Shown piece after piece: positions 18,451 to 27,819 of a DNA stretch of 64,000 nt. The notes beneath the pieces were generated by a model that was given only the letters and a program-made list of their open reading frames with translations, did not search any database and had not been told where the DNA came from. Source of the DNA: Methylophaga thalassica MP (lineage in GTDB: Bacteria > Pseudomonadota > Gammaproteobacteria > Nitrosococcales > Methylophagaceae); contig NZ_AFIG01000001.1 of NCBI RefSeq assembly GCF_000214595.1, positions 248,001 to 312,000 of the forward strand, given 5' to 3'. Numbering within the stretch: position 1 is the stretch's first letter; each line of letters starts with the position of its first letter. A program made the position numbers and the translations under genes.

Positions 18451-21048
18451 ATGTCTGCTAAACAACGTTTCATATCATCAAGCCTCAAGGCTTTACCGCT
18501 ACTCATCATGCTGGCATCTGCTTCTGTTATGCCTTCAACAGCTATAGCTGATGATGTAGCCGAACAACAAACAACCCCAGCAAAATTAATTCATTTTAAT
18601 ATCCCGGCAGATAATTTAAGTAAGAGCCTGAACCTTTTTTCAGCTCAGTCAGGTATTTTCCTGAGTAGTGATGGTGCTCTCACAAAAAGCAAAACAAGTG
18701 CGCCGGTTAATGGTCAATATACGGCTGAACAAGCCTTGCAAGCGCTTCTTGCGGGTACACAGTTATCTTATCGTTTTATTGATGCTAACACTGTCACGCT
18801 GCTTGAACAGCAACAACAAGAACAGGCTGTACATGATTTAGCCCCGCTTGTTGTTATGGGAACGGACCTTAATCGTTATGAATTCGATATCGCCGGCTCT
18901 GCGACTGGCTTTGATACGGACGTGAATGAGTTGCCTCGTTCAGTACAGGTGTTACCAGAGCAGCTTATTCTGGATCAAAACGCCACTCATCTGGATGATG
19001 TGTTACAAAATGTGGCGGGCATTACTCGTGCTCATGGTTTTGGTGGCGTTGAGACTCAGGTCAATATTCGTGGATTTACCAATAACCGTCTATTTGTTGA
19101 TGGAAACCCGGTGAGTAACCGCCATAACGTCGATGTAGCCACCATTGACCGTGTGGAAGCCATTCTCGGGCCTGCATCTGTTTTGCATGGTCAGGTCAGT
19201 CCCGGTGGTTTAATTAATATCATTACTAAAAAGCCACAAACCATTAAAAGCAACAGCCTTCAAGCTGATTTTGATGAACATGGCCGCCGTAAACTGACCA
19301 TGGACAGCACCGGACCACTGAATGATGTTCTCCAATATCGCTTGATTGTGGCAGGTGAAGACTCAGAAAGTTTCCGTGAAACACAAACTGTAACCGGAGA
19401 TCATCGTGCGGATATCAGAGGCCTGACTATCGCACCTTCATTTAGTTATACCCCGGATGCAAACAATACCTTTACCTTGAGTTTATTACACGTTGATCAA
19501 ACATTACCGATTGACCGTGGCACGGTTGCCGTCGCCGATGCCAGTGGTGAATTGCACATTGCGAATCTTCCAGAAGAGCGACGACTGGGAAGTCAGTTTG
19601 ATGAGCGTGACAGCACAGAAAAACAAATTCAGTTTGATTTTGACCATGAGTTTGATAATGGCTGGAAAAACCAATTAAAGCTGGGTTATTACCAGAAAAA
19701 GTTTGATGATTACCAGGCACGACCATTACGTGGACTGAATGATAGCTGGACTTTAGGTACTGGGCCAGTTGATATAAGTAATCTATCTGCAATTAGAACT
19801 TCCGCTAATGGCTCGGCTGTACAAGCAAACGGCCTGCTGATTCGTACGGCTGATTCCAATCTGAATGTCACAGAAGATGACTTCTTTATTTCTAATAGTC
19901 TGACCGGTGATTATCGTTTTGGCGATATTGATAATACACTTTATATCGGTGCAAACCTGCACAAACGCAATATCCGTCATACTGATGGGTTTGCCATGCA
20001 AAATATATCCGGTAGCCTGTATGCACCCTATCTTGATGTGATTGATATCTATAGCTCAAATAACCCAGCCTATACTAAACAATCACAGACTAGCGTCAGT
20101 AAAAATGATGCGGAATATACCGAGTACGGACTGTCTATTCAAAACCTGGCTTATTTGACTGACCGCCTGAATCTACTAGCAGGGCTTCGTTATGATCGGT
20201 TTGAAATTGAACGTAATGACAAAATTTATTACCAACAAGGCACCAACCTACTCTTCACTAAACTCGATGATCCTTTAGCAGTAAATATCAAAGGCGATAA
20301 TCATAATGTGAGTGGTCAAGTAGGCCTGTTATACCATCTCACCGATGCCTTTTCTGTATATGGTTCCTGGTCTGAGTCATTTACCCCTAACTACCCTGAT
20401 GTCACCGCAGGTCAGATCAGTGGTGAAAATAGCATGGCACCGGAAGAAGCCACGCAATATGAAGTGGGTATTAAATCGAGCTTTTTGGATGACAAAGTGC
20501 GAGTTACGGCTTCGCTGTATCAATTAACACGTGAAAACGTAATGACATTCGAGAACCTGCAAGCCAGACTCAACGGGGAAGAAGAAACCAAAGGCGTCGA
20601 ATTAACCACGACCATGCAATTTATACCTGGTCTGAATATTCTCGCCTCTTATACTCATATGGATAGTGAAATTATCAACGATAATGATGATACAAAAACG
20701 TTAGAGGGTAATAGCCCATACGGTATTCCTCAAAACAAAGCCCGAGTTTGGGGCTCTTATGAGTTTCAACAAGGCATATTAAAAAGTTTCGGTTTAGGCT
20801 TAGGTGCAGAATACGTCGGAGCTCGTTATGGTGATGATGAAAACAGCTTTAAAATACCGAGCTATACCATCCTCGATACTGCAGCCTGGTATTACATTCC
20901 GATGGGTAAAGACAAGCAGTTACGCTTACAGGCAGGCATCAAGAACCTCACCGATAAAACCTATTACCCGGCAAACTTAGGCAGCCCATATCGCATCAAT
21001 GTTGGTGCTCCCAGAACCGCCTACATCTCAGCACGACTGGAATTTTAA
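18451..21048 (+). CDS. TonB-dependent siderophore receptor with signalling domain (FecA/FpvA type)
   Basis: 865 residues from the ATG at 18451, supported by AGAGGAAC upstream; a longer in-frame extension to 18391 lacks a ribosome site. After the signal peptide (ending STAIADD) comes a periplasmic secretin/TonB short N-terminal domain (~35-120: FNIPADNLSKSLNLFSAQSG...VNGQYTAEQALQALLAGT), the hallmark of signalling transducers. Next are the plug (ELPRSVQVLPEQLILDQNA, NIRGFTNNRLFVDG, VLHGQVSPGGLINIIT) and the barrel, ending AYISARLEF. With the preceding sigma and FecR genes it forms a self-inducing ferric-siderophore uptake system. Confidence 0.94.
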   Translation: MSAKQRFISSSLKALPLLIMLASASVMPSTAIADDVAEQQTTPAKLIHFNIPADNLSKSLNLFSAQSGIFLSSDGALTKSKTSAPVNGQYTAEQALQALLAGTQLSYRFIDANTVTLLEQQQQEQAVHDLAPLVVMGTDLNRYEFDIAGSATGFDTDVNELPRSVQVLPEQLILDQNATHLDDVLQNVAGITRAHGFGGVETQVNIRGFTNNRLFVDGNPVSNRHNVDVATIDRVEAILGPASVLHGQVSPGGLINIITKKPQTIKSNSLQADFDEHGRRKLTMDSTGPLNDVLQYRLIVAGEDSESFRETQTVTGDHRADIRGLTIAPSFSYTPDANNTFTLSLLHVDQTLPIDRGTVAVADASGELHIANLPEERRLGSQFDERDSTEKQIQFDFDHEFDNGWKNQLKLGYYQKKFDDYQARPLRGLNDSWTLGTGPVDISNLSAIRTSANGSAVQANGLLIRTADSNLNVTEDDFFISNSLTGDYRFGDIDNTLYIGANLHKRNIRHTDGFAMQNISGSLYAPYLDVIDIYSSNNPAYTKQSQTSVSKNDAEYTEYGLSIQNLAYLTDRLNLLAGLRYDRFEIERNDKIYYQQGTNLLFTKLDDPLAVNIKGDNHNVSGQVGLLYHLTDAFSVYGSWSESFTPNYPDVTAGQISGENSMAPEEATQYEVGIKSSFLDDKVRVTASLYQLTRENVMTFENLQARLNGEEETKGVELTTTMQFIPGLNILASYTHMDSEIINDNDDTKTLEGNSPYGIPQNKARVWGSYEFQQGILKSFGLGLGAEYVGARYGDDENSFKIPSYTILDTAAWYYIPMGKDKQLRLQAGIKNLTDKTYYPANLGSPYRINVGAPRTAYISARLEF

Positions 21049-21080
21049 AAAGTCTTGGGTGAAAACGAGATAAACTAATC

Positions 21081-21132
21081 AAAACGGCAGGCAGGCTCCC
21101 TCCGAAAAAAGGAAGCGTGCCTGCCGTTTTTT
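21081..21132. terminator. Terminator after the fecIRA-type operon
   Basis: A long stem (AACGGCAGGCA / TGCCTGCCGTT) with an interior loop is followed by TTTTTT on the plus strand and TTTT on the minus strand. Confidence 0.9.
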
Positions 21133-21162
21133 ATGGTTTCAAACAGCCGTCAGTTCTATTCA

Positions 21163-21807
21163 CTATGCCATGGCATCCGTTAACTTGTTATAAAAGCTCA
21201 TATTCTTTTGATACTGCTCAAATGAAATCATACTGTGGTTATATTGATACTCCACACTCTCAATAATCTCTGAAACCGCCGCACCATAATCATAGTCGGG
21301 GCTGGCATAAGGGTTAACCCAATTAGGGTCACTTGGTTCACGGCCAATATTTGCTAACCCTACGGCAAAAATCATGTGAGTTGGAATGTCCATAATTGAT
21401 AGCCCATCAGAGGCTTCTTCCCAAGCGGCTTTAAATGAAGCGGGGGCATTGTCCGGAGGGAAAGTAAGCATATTACCCTCACCAATTGTGGTTAGGCCGT
21501 CATTATTTAAATCTCGTGTATGGCCGGGAGCAGTCAATAGATTAGCCGCCCCTTCATCAGATAACACCGAAATGTTAATAGGCTCAGCCAAGCTATGAGC
21601 CTGCCTGACTATATCCAGTTCATCAGCAGATAAACTTCTCAATGCCGCTTTCGGATCATTGGTCTGCTGCACTTTTTGCAGAATACTCTGGAAGGTTTCT
21701 ACGGCATCATCCGACATTTTTCGTTGATGCATTAGGGCAACCGACTTATCTGATAAGGTGGCAATATTTGCCGTTACATCTCGTGATGATTGGCTTGAAA
21801 TGGTCAT
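21163..21807 (-). CDS. Hypothetical protein with an EF-hand-like loop
   Basis: 214 residues with no signal peptide or membrane segment. The N-terminal third is helical and Ser/Thr-rich (MTISSQSSRDVTANIATLSDKS). The middle has DLNNDGLTTIGEGN, which has the D-x-N-x-D-G spacing of a calcium-binding EF-hand or dockerin loop. The C-terminal half (NWVNPYASPDYDYGAAVSEIIESVEYQYNH) has no motif I recognise. It is probably a cytoplasmic or non-classically secreted protein. It is separate from its neighbours, with convergent iron genes on one side and the glutaredoxin gene on the other. Confidence 0.75.
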   Translation of the reverse strand: MTISSQSSRDVTANIATLSDKSVALMHQRKMSDDAVETFQSILQKVQQTNDPKAALRSLSADELDIVRQAHSLAEPINISVLSDEGAANLLTAPGHTRDLNNDGLTTIGEGNMLTFPPDNAPASFKAAWEEASDGLSIMDIPTHMIFAVGLANIGREPSDPNWVNPYASPDYDYGAAVSEIIESVEYQYNHSMISFEQYQKNMSFYNKLTDAMA

Positions 21808-21864
21808 TTTATGTCCTCGTCCTGGAGTTCAATGACAAATTTGCAATCTCAGTGCCAACCCTCT

Positions 21865-22224
21865 TCAGTTTATGTCGGCAGACTTGGCAGGGATGGCGTC
21901 CAGATACTTTAAAACAAGATCGGGGTTATAGCTGCGGATTACATGCTTATTCACTACTAATAGTGGTACGCCTCTCCCACCTAGCGCTTCAAAACTACGT
22001 TTGGCTTGTGCTGACTTTTCAATATCCAGATCATCATAAGCAATATTTCTTCGTGCCATAAATGCACGCATTTTTGCACAGTAACCACACCATTCTGTGG
22101 AATACATCGTCACATAAGTGGCGGGTAAATAAGAGTAATCTTTAGGCGGATAAAGGACATCTTTTATCGTAGGCCACTGCTGGAAGAGTAGAAAAACAGC
22201 TACAAACAGCAGAAACTTTTTCAT
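21865..22224 (-). CDS. Membrane-anchored glutaredoxin-like protein
   Basis: 119 residues. An N-terminal signal anchor (KKFLLFVAVFLLFQQWPTI) precedes a thioredoxin fold with the redox-active CGYC (TEWCGYCAKMRAFM) and the cis-Pro loop (GRGVPLLVV). The domain probably faces the periplasm, where it would reduce or transfer thiols. Its start overlaps the stop of the upstream DUF2157-like gene by 4 bp, so the two are translated together. Confidence 0.88.
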   Translation of the reverse strand: MKKFLLFVAVFLLFQQWPTIKDVLYPPKDYSYLPATYVTMYSTEWCGYCAKMRAFMARRNIAYDDLDIEKSAQAKRSFEALGGRGVPLLVVNKHVIRSYNPDLVLKYLDAIPAKSADIN

Positions 22225-23216
22225 TGAATCACTGGCACTTTAGCCTGCCAGCTCGCAGGTAAACGTATCACTAGCTGGTAACGGACTTTGTGCCAAAAAC
22301 CAGATAAAAGTAATAAAGAAAAACCAATAAAAACACCGACATAAGCAAAACTGTCGCCGGCCAGACCATAGGTATCTAATAGTTTCGTTAATGCCACCAG
22401 CACATAGACTAACGCAGATACCATAAATGCCCGGCGATCGATCACCAATGACACCAATGTCAGCAAAATATATAAGCCCATAATCAATGCCAGAGTAGCA
22501 GTGCTGTGTTGACCATCAAAAATACCCAAAGTAGAGAATATCGGATGAACAATCAGTGGGGCCGCGGTCAGATGTAACCAAAAGGCGACATCGGATTTAC
22601 CGGTCACGCGTTTTAAATCTGCCGAGTCCCATTTCATAGCCACCATAAATACCACCAGGCCACCGCCGAACATTAACCAGCTTAAATAATTCTTCAATAT
22701 CGGGAAAAGAGAAACCAATAGCGAGACGATAAAGACAACTGCGGATGCTGTGCCAGCAGCGACCGTTATCGGCACTTTAAACCGCTTCCAATGACACCAT
22801 GCTGCAATAGCGGCAATCGAGCCCGCCAGCATAAAACCATTCTCTGAGGGTAATCCCAGTGCTAAAACAACGGCAGCAAATATACTGCCGACAAAGCTCA
22901 CTAACAAAAAGATGCCGGGCAGCGCCATTTTTCGTTTTAATACAAAAAACTCAGCCAATCCCCAAGACAACACCGCCACCACCACCGCAGCTAATGGCGC
23001 ACTAATGCCTTGTAAGACCCAGCCCGTCGACAGCAATAATAAAGCACAGGCCATCAATACAAAGATATCGTTAAAACTCGACACTAGTTTGAAATCTTCT
23101 TCATCTGCAAAGTGGGTATTACGCCGTTGCAGTGCATCTACGCGGAATTGTTCAACAGCTGAAGCAGTAAATATTCCTTTCTCTACCGCTTGTTCCAGAT
23201 CATTATCGGTGTACAT
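22221..23216 (-). CDS. DUF2157-like multi-spanning membrane protein
   Basis: 331 residues. A soluble N-terminal ~45-residue helix pair (LEQAVEKGIFTASAVEQFRVDALQRRNTHFAD) is followed by about 9-10 hydrophobic helices. The layout resembles the DUF2157/DUF4401 families of bacterial membrane proteins with no known function. It overlaps the glutaredoxin-like gene by four bases; the pair may act together in the envelope. The family assignment is tentative. Confidence 0.75.
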   Translation of the reverse strand: MYTDNDLEQAVEKGIFTASAVEQFRVDALQRRNTHFADEEDFKLVSSFNDIFVLMACALLLLSTGWVLQGISAPLAAVVVAVLSWGLAEFFVLKRKMALPGIFLLVSFVGSIFAAVVLALGLPSENGFMLAGSIAAIAAWCHWKRFKVPITVAAGTASAVVFIVSLLVSLFPILKNYLSWLMFGGGLVVFMVAMKWDSADLKRVTGKSDVAFWLHLTAAPLIVHPIFSTLGIFDGQHSTATLALIMGLYILLTLVSLVIDRRAFMVSALVYVLVALTKLLDTYGLAGDSFAYVGVFIGFSLLLLSGFWHKVRYQLVIRLPASWQAKVPVIQ

Positions 23217-23278
23217 TGTTTTCCTTCATTGTCGCGCTGGGTTCTGCTCTAAAGCTGAAAATAGACTACTCAAATCGA

Positions 23279-23644
23279 TTACTGAGTGGCTTGTTCATCA
23301 TAGGCTTGCTGGGCTTCGATAACATGCTCGATATTGCCTTCCGACCAATTTCTTATGCCCTCCAGCAATTCAATCAACGTTTTTCCAAGTGAGGTTAATG
23401 AATATTCCACTTTCGGAGGCACTGTCGGATATACCTGACGACTCACCAAACCATCTCGCTCAAGTCCACGTAATGTCTGGGTCAGCATTTTCTGAGAAAT
23501 ACCGTCCAGTTCGCGCCGTAACTCACCAAAGCGTTTTGTTTCTTCAGCAAGTGCACCAACAGTGAGCACTGTCCACTTATCAGCAATACGATCGAGTACT
23601 AAACGGGTCGGGCAGTGTTGATTATAAACATTCCATTCAATCAT
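23279..23644 (-). CDS. HxlR-family transcriptional regulator
   Basis: 121 residues, a winged-helix HxlR domain: CPTRLVLDRIADKWTVLTVGAL, KRFGELRRELDGISQKMLTQTLRGLERDGLVSRQVY, and the wing PPKVEYSLTSLGK. The Cys near the N-terminus (HCPTR) is at the position used by thiol-sensing members such as YodB and HypR. It is divergent from a secreted SnoaL-like gene, with a perfect palindrome between them. Confidence 0.9.
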   Translation of the reverse strand: MIEWNVYNQHCPTRLVLDRIADKWTVLTVGALAEETKRFGELRRELDGISQKMLTQTLRGLERDGLVSRQVYPTVPPKVEYSLTSLGKTLIELLEGIRNWSEGNIEHVIEAQQAYDEQATQ

Positions 23645-23675
23645 AAACCATTGTTTCTCTTAATTAGTTACTTTT

Positions 23676-23689
23676 TTGTATGTATACAA
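23676..23689. promoter_or_regulatory. HxlR operator candidate
   Basis: TTGTAT-GT-ATACAA is a perfect inverted repeat, 31 bp before the HxlR-type start and 82 bp before the divergent gene. Position and symmetry suit a dimeric regulator that controls both genes. Confidence 0.6.
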
Positions 23690-23771
23690 CTATAAAGTGC
23701 CTTCTTGCGGAAAGATACTGTCAAACATAATATTTGTCCTGTCAATGAAAAGCAACTAAGAGGACATCATT

Positions 23772-24248
23772 ATGCAACGCTATTTCTTACACATTCTCAT
23801 ACTAACAACCTTACTTTTTAATGGAGCAAGTGCCATGGCTGACACAGCAACTAAAGCAAACTTAACCTTACTGAGCAATTTTGCTGGCGAGGTTTTTGTT
23901 AATAAAGATCTATCAAACCTTAATAAATACATGAAAAAAGATTATATTCAGCATAATGCAGCGGTATCACAGGGCAGTGAAGGATTTAAAACGTTTTTCA
24001 GTAACTGGTTCACAGCTATTCCGGACTTTAACTACGAGTTAAAAAACATCATTGCAAATGATGAGTATGTTTGGGTATACGGCACATATTCTGGAACACA
24101 TGATAATGAATGGTTAGGTATTGCAGCGACACATGCCAAGTATAAGTTTGATGCGATTGATATTTTCAGAGTCGAAGATGGTCAATTAGCAGAGCATTGG
24201 GATGTTATGGACTTACATACCTTATTCACTCAGTTACAAGTTAAGTAG
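23772..24248 (+). CDS. Exported SnoaL-like protein
   Basis: 158 residues. A signal peptide (MQRYFLHILILTTLLFNGASAMA) precedes an NTF2-like/SnoaL domain: LSNFAGEVFVNKDLSNLNKYM, DYIQHNAAVSQGSEGFKTFF, DEYVWVYGTYSGTHDNEWLG and DIFRVEDGQLAEHWDVMDLHTLF. This is the usual aldol-cyclase-like pattern in which the His/Asp pair near the C-terminus lies in the pocket. Its periplasmic location and control by an HxlR regulator suggest a response to a reactive compound, but no substrate is known. Confidence 0.85.
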   Translation: MQRYFLHILILTTLLFNGASAMADTATKANLTLLSNFAGEVFVNKDLSNLNKYMKKDYIQHNAAVSQGSEGFKTFFSNWFTAIPDFNYELKNIIANDEYVWVYGTYSGTHDNEWLGIAATHAKYKFDAIDIFRVEDGQLAEHWDVMDLHTLFTQLQVK

Positions 24249-24254
24249 TCTTAT

Positions 24255-24289
24255 AAAAAAGCAGGGCCTGGGCTCTGCTTTTTTCTTTT
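24255..24289. terminator. Bidirectional terminator
   Basis: AAAAAAGCAGGGC / GCTCTGCTTTTTT pairs along 13 positions with one G-U, on a 4-nt loop. It serves the SnoaL-like gene (+) and the GGDEF gene (-). Confidence 0.92.
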
Positions 24290-24290
24290 T

Positions 24291-25208
24291 TTAATTGAGC
24301 TTATGAGCGACTAATCTATTTCGGCCTTGCTGTTTCGCCTCATAAAGTAACTCATCGGCTTTGGCTAAAATTTCTAGCTCATTCATTCCCTGGGGATGTA
24401 GGCTGACCAGGCCAATACTGGTAGTTAAGATCGGCTTGGTAGGTGAGTGTTCATTTACAATCTGTAATCTCTCTATTTGTATGAGCAATTCTTCTGCTAA
24501 TTTTACCGCTTCCGTATGCTCGATATCTGTCCATATCAATGCAAATTCCTCACCGCCATAACGTGCGCACAGATCACCTGGTCTTCGGCAAAAATCACTC
24601 AACACGGCAGAAAACTCGACTAATACATCATCTCCCTTTTGGTGACCATAGGTATCGTTAAGTAATTTGAAATGGTCAATGTCCACCATGGCTAGGGTAA
24701 AAGGTGTTTGAGATCGTCTACAACGACGCCACTCTGTTTTCAGAAAGGTATTGAAATATCGGCGATTGGCTATTTGTGTTAACGCATCTGTTCGAGATAA
24801 TGAGCGCGCCAGATCTTCTGAGCGTTTTCTCTCTGTAATATTGTGGTGTGTGAGTAGTAAGAAGTCCGCATTTTGAAAATGGAACATGACAACACGTAAC
24901 ATAAACCAGCGTTTTTCAGTCGGGCTGTGGCAAGGATATTCATAATAAAACGTCGGCTCCTCACCATGAAGAACAGAATAAATCCCCTTACTGACGTCTT
25001 GTCCCATCTTGTCGCCATTTCGGCCTGAGGTATTACAAACGTCTAAGTAGTTCAACCCTACCCAGTCGGTGATTTCTGAGCCATTCTGTTCAGCAAATGT
25101 ATTCCAGTATTGATTACAAAATACAATCTCTCCCTGCCTGTCGAGCACCACAATTTGCTCAGGCAATGAATCTAGAACCGTTTTAAAAAAATCAGAGTTT
25201 TCAATCAC
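24291..25208 (-). CDS. PAS-domain diguanylate cyclase
   Basis: 305 residues. An N-terminal PAS sensor (~5-125: LDSLPEQIVVLDRQGEIVFCN, ending in the PAC segment LLLTHHNITERKRSEDL) leads into a GGDEF domain (~138-300). The active site is GGEEF at 218-222, intact for catalysis, and an RPGD at 209-212 forms the RxxD product-inhibition site. It would make cyclic di-GMP in the cytosol in response to an unknown PAS ligand. There is no transmembrane segment. The gene is monocistronic. Confidence 0.93.
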   Translation of the reverse strand: MIENSDFFKTVLDSLPEQIVVLDRQGEIVFCNQYWNTFAEQNGSEITDWVGLNYLDVCNTSGRNGDKMGQDVSKGIYSVLHGEEPTFYYEYPCHSPTEKRWFMLRVVMFHFQNADFLLLTHHNITERKRSEDLARSLSRTDALTQIANRRYFNTFLKTEWRRCRRSQTPFTLAMVDIDHFKLLNDTYGHQKGDDVLVEFSAVLSDFCRRPGDLCARYGGEEFALIWTDIEHTEAVKLAEELLIQIERLQIVNEHSPTKPILTTSIGLVSLHPQGMNELEILAKADELLYEAKQQGRNRLVAHKLN

Positions 25209-25349
25209 TCATATTGCCCTCAATACTAGCTCAGGGTTGTACCGAGACACACATGGCAGTTACCTATCAGCAAGATAATGAGATAGTAGTCTTAGCTTTA
25301 CGAACGCACAACGCCTCTGGGATATTAGGGGCGTCTTTATTAGCATGAA

Positions 25350-26303
25350 TTACAACCAACCTTTACGTTTGAAATACAGGTAAGGTGCCATACCCGCAGC
25401 AACCATCAGACCAATCGCCATGGGATATCCATAGTGCCAATCCAGCTCTGGCATCACATGAAAGTTCATGCCGTAAATACTGGCCACCAGCGTTGGTGGT
25501 AAAAACACCACAGCCGCAATAGAGAAGATTTTAATAATCTGGGCTTGTTGAATATTGATAAAGCCCTGTGTCGAGTCCATCAGGAAGTTGATTTTATCGA
25601 ACAGGAAGGTGGTATGAGACATCAAGGTCTCTAAGTCGCGTAAAATTTCATACAAGGTTTCGCGTGACTCTGTCGCCTCGCGTAGATTTCTGAGCAGGAA
25701 GGAAATATCACGCTGGGTATCCATCAAGCACAGACGAATCTTTCCATTACTGTCTTCCAGCCTGGCCAGTTGGCTGATGCAGTCTTCCAGATCGGCCGCT
25801 TCATCTTCCAGCACTAAATGACTGACCCGTTCCAATTCACGATGAATATCTTCCAGATTATCGGCATGGTTTTCGACTTTCTGCTCCATCAGGGTAATCA
25901 ATAACTCACGTGGTGTTTTACAGCTAATTTGCCCGCGACGCGCTCGCATCCGTAACAGACGGAAGTCACTCAGCTCACCATCACGAATCGCCACCAGCCG
26001 ATCTTCCTGCAAAATGAAGGCAACAGAAACCGTGTGATGTCGCCCTTCTGAATACCCCAGAAATAAAGAATGCACATGCAGGCCATCCTGATCGGTAAAA
26101 CAGCGGGCTGAAGCTTCGATTTCTTCAACATCATCCACATCCGGCACTTCATCACTAAACAATGTGCCAAGCAAAGCACGTTCATCATCGTCCGGTTCAA
26201 GCGCATCAATCCAATCAGCCTCTCGTAATTGCGCAGCAGAAATATCTCCTTCCACAGGGATTTCTTTGATCAGACCTTGTGCGATTTTGTACAGACGAAG
26301 CAT
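25350..26303 (-). CDS. corA: CorA-family magnesium/cobalt channel
   Basis: 317 residues. A long cytosolic funnel domain rich in charged helices is followed by two C-terminal transmembrane helices, with the signature YGMNFHVMPELDW between them. The GMN motif is the ion-selectivity filter. Homopentameric CorA admits Mg2+ and also Co2+ or Ni2+. The gene ends in the usual basic tail (KRKGWL). It is monocistronic; a weak GC-rich inverted repeat after it (25310-25345) lacks a U-run. Confidence 0.93.
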   Translation of the reverse strand: MLRLYKIAQGLIKEIPVEGDISAAQLREADWIDALEPDDDERALLGTLFSDEVPDVDDVEEIEASARCFTDQDGLHVHSLFLGYSEGRHHTVSVAFILQEDRLVAIRDGELSDFRLLRMRARRGQISCKTPRELLITLMEQKVENHADNLEDIHRELERVSHLVLEDEAADLEDCISQLARLEDSNGKIRLCLMDTQRDISFLLRNLREATESRETLYEILRDLETLMSHTTFLFDKINFLMDSTQGFINIQQAQIIKIFSIAAVVFLPPTLVASIYGMNFHVMPELDWHYGYPMAIGLMVAAGMAPYLYFKRKGWL

Positions 26304-26381
26304 GCATACTCCTCATTGCTTGTATTAAGGCGGGCGAGAGGAGCATTGTAACGTAATGCATGCGGAATGCCGATGACTTAT

Positions 26382-27719
26382 CTATCGCAGTTTGAATAAC
26401 TCCTGGTGAAACTGCTCTGGTCGAAAACCATGTTTGATAAAGTCTTTACGGATAGCCTCACCCAATGCCGGCGGTCCACAAAACCAGATGCTGGCAATAC
26501 GCCAATCAGGCACCGTTTCACGGATACGCTCGGCATCCAGTAAGCCATCTTTTTCATCAATCAGTAAATGTAAGTTCACCTTTGACGCTTCTACATCAGC
26601 TGATAGCTTGTCTTTGATGGTATCGTTGATATGCATCGTAGGATGAAAGAAATCGATAACTTTACCGTCAGGCTGGTCTGCCAGTCGTTTCATGCGGGCA
26701 ATAAACGGCGTCATGCCAATACCAGCTCCCACCCAGATTTGACGTTGCTGTTCATCATTAAAATCAAACTCACCATACGGCCCTTCCATGGTGATCGGCA
26801 TGCCAATAGTTAAACGTTCACTCAAGCGACTGGTGTGATCACCCAAAGCTTTGATAACAAATCGTATCAATCGGGTATCAGGATCCCAGGCAGAAGCAAT
26901 GGTATAAGGATGCGGCCCTTCTTTTTTATCCGACATTGCAAAGGCAAACTGCCCTGCTTTATGCCCAGGCCACCCTTCATCCATTTTCACCGTTACTTCC
27001 ATCAAACGCATATCTTCATGATGTTCAAGAGAAGTGATCTCACCGTTAACTTTACGTTTGGCTCCAACCCGACCCAATAACACCCATATCGCAGAAAATG
27101 TTCCACTTGCCAGCAATACCGCCGTTAACCAACCAATCGGTTGAGACCAGTAATCGAAATTGAGCAAAATAATGGCATGAAAGACAAACAATAAATACGT
27201 GGCAGCCAACAATGTATGTGTTTTAGCAAACCAGCGATAAGGGAAGCGCTTAATTAATGCTAAAACGATCAGCAATGCAGCCGCGTAAAAAGCCCACTCA
27301 CCAATGGTTTCCGCCAGCCCTCGCTGTGAACGAAATAACCCTTCCCAAAAACCCAAGTCCGGACCATTTCCTCGAGGTCGACGCTCTGGTCGTTCAAGCC
27401 AACCCCAGCCGACCATCCACTTGGTACCTTTTGCGAACCACCAATGCGATACCGCAAACACTAATGCACTAATCCCCAACCATTTGTGCAGGCGGTACAT
27501 TTTATCCAGACCATTAAAATACGGCTCAATCCATTTCGGCCTGAGAGCAAGCAACATGGCCACACTCATGACCGTGATGGCAATTACACCGCTATATTGA
27601 ACAAATACCCTGCGAAAAGAAAAATAGCTGAAGGGATCAGGTAATAAGGTATCAGCCAATAACCACAACCCTGTGGGCACCAACAAAATTATCAGTAAGG
27701 CGTATTTAATCTTTTTCAT
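26382..27719 (-). CDS. Ferric-reductase-like flavocytochrome
   Basis: 445 residues from the ATG at 27719 (the longer reading starts at TTG). An N-terminal 6-helix ferric reductase-like membrane domain has paired haem-ligand candidates (His in YRLHKWLG, VSHWW, KTHTLLA and VFHAII). The C-terminal half is a ferredoxin-NADP-reductase-type module: FAD motif HPYTIASAW, NAD(P) motif GAGIGMTPF and WFCGPPALGEAI. Such proteins move electrons from NAD(P)H across the membrane to Fe(III) or another acceptor. It is divergent from the bacterioferritin-family gene, which fits an iron role. Confidence 0.85.
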   Translation of the reverse strand: MKKIKYALLIILLVPTGLWLLADTLLPDPFSYFSFRRVFVQYSGVIAITVMSVAMLLALRPKWIEPYFNGLDKMYRLHKWLGISALVFAVSHWWFAKGTKWMVGWGWLERPERRPRGNGPDLGFWEGLFRSQRGLAETIGEWAFYAAALLIVLALIKRFPYRWFAKTHTLLAATYLLFVFHAIILLNFDYWSQPIGWLTAVLLASGTFSAIWVLLGRVGAKRKVNGEITSLEHHEDMRLMEVTVKMDEGWPGHKAGQFAFAMSDKKEGPHPYTIASAWDPDTRLIRFVIKALGDHTSRLSERLTIGMPITMEGPYGEFDFNDEQQRQIWVGAGIGMTPFIARMKRLADQPDGKVIDFFHPTMHINDTIKDKLSADVEASKVNLHLLIDEKDGLLDAERIRETVPDWRIASIWFCGPPALGEAIRKDFIKHGFRPEQFHQELFKLR

Positions 27720-27819
27720 AAAACTCAATCATCGTTAAATCAATCGCGCGAATATAAACGAGGCAAGGTTAAGGGAACGTTAACAAGAACCATTATTATT
27801 TATAGATTATGTAAATGCA

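Noticed and set aside
25310-25345. GC-rich hairpin after corA as a terminator
   Set aside because: Stem is imperfect and there is no T-run on the corA strand.
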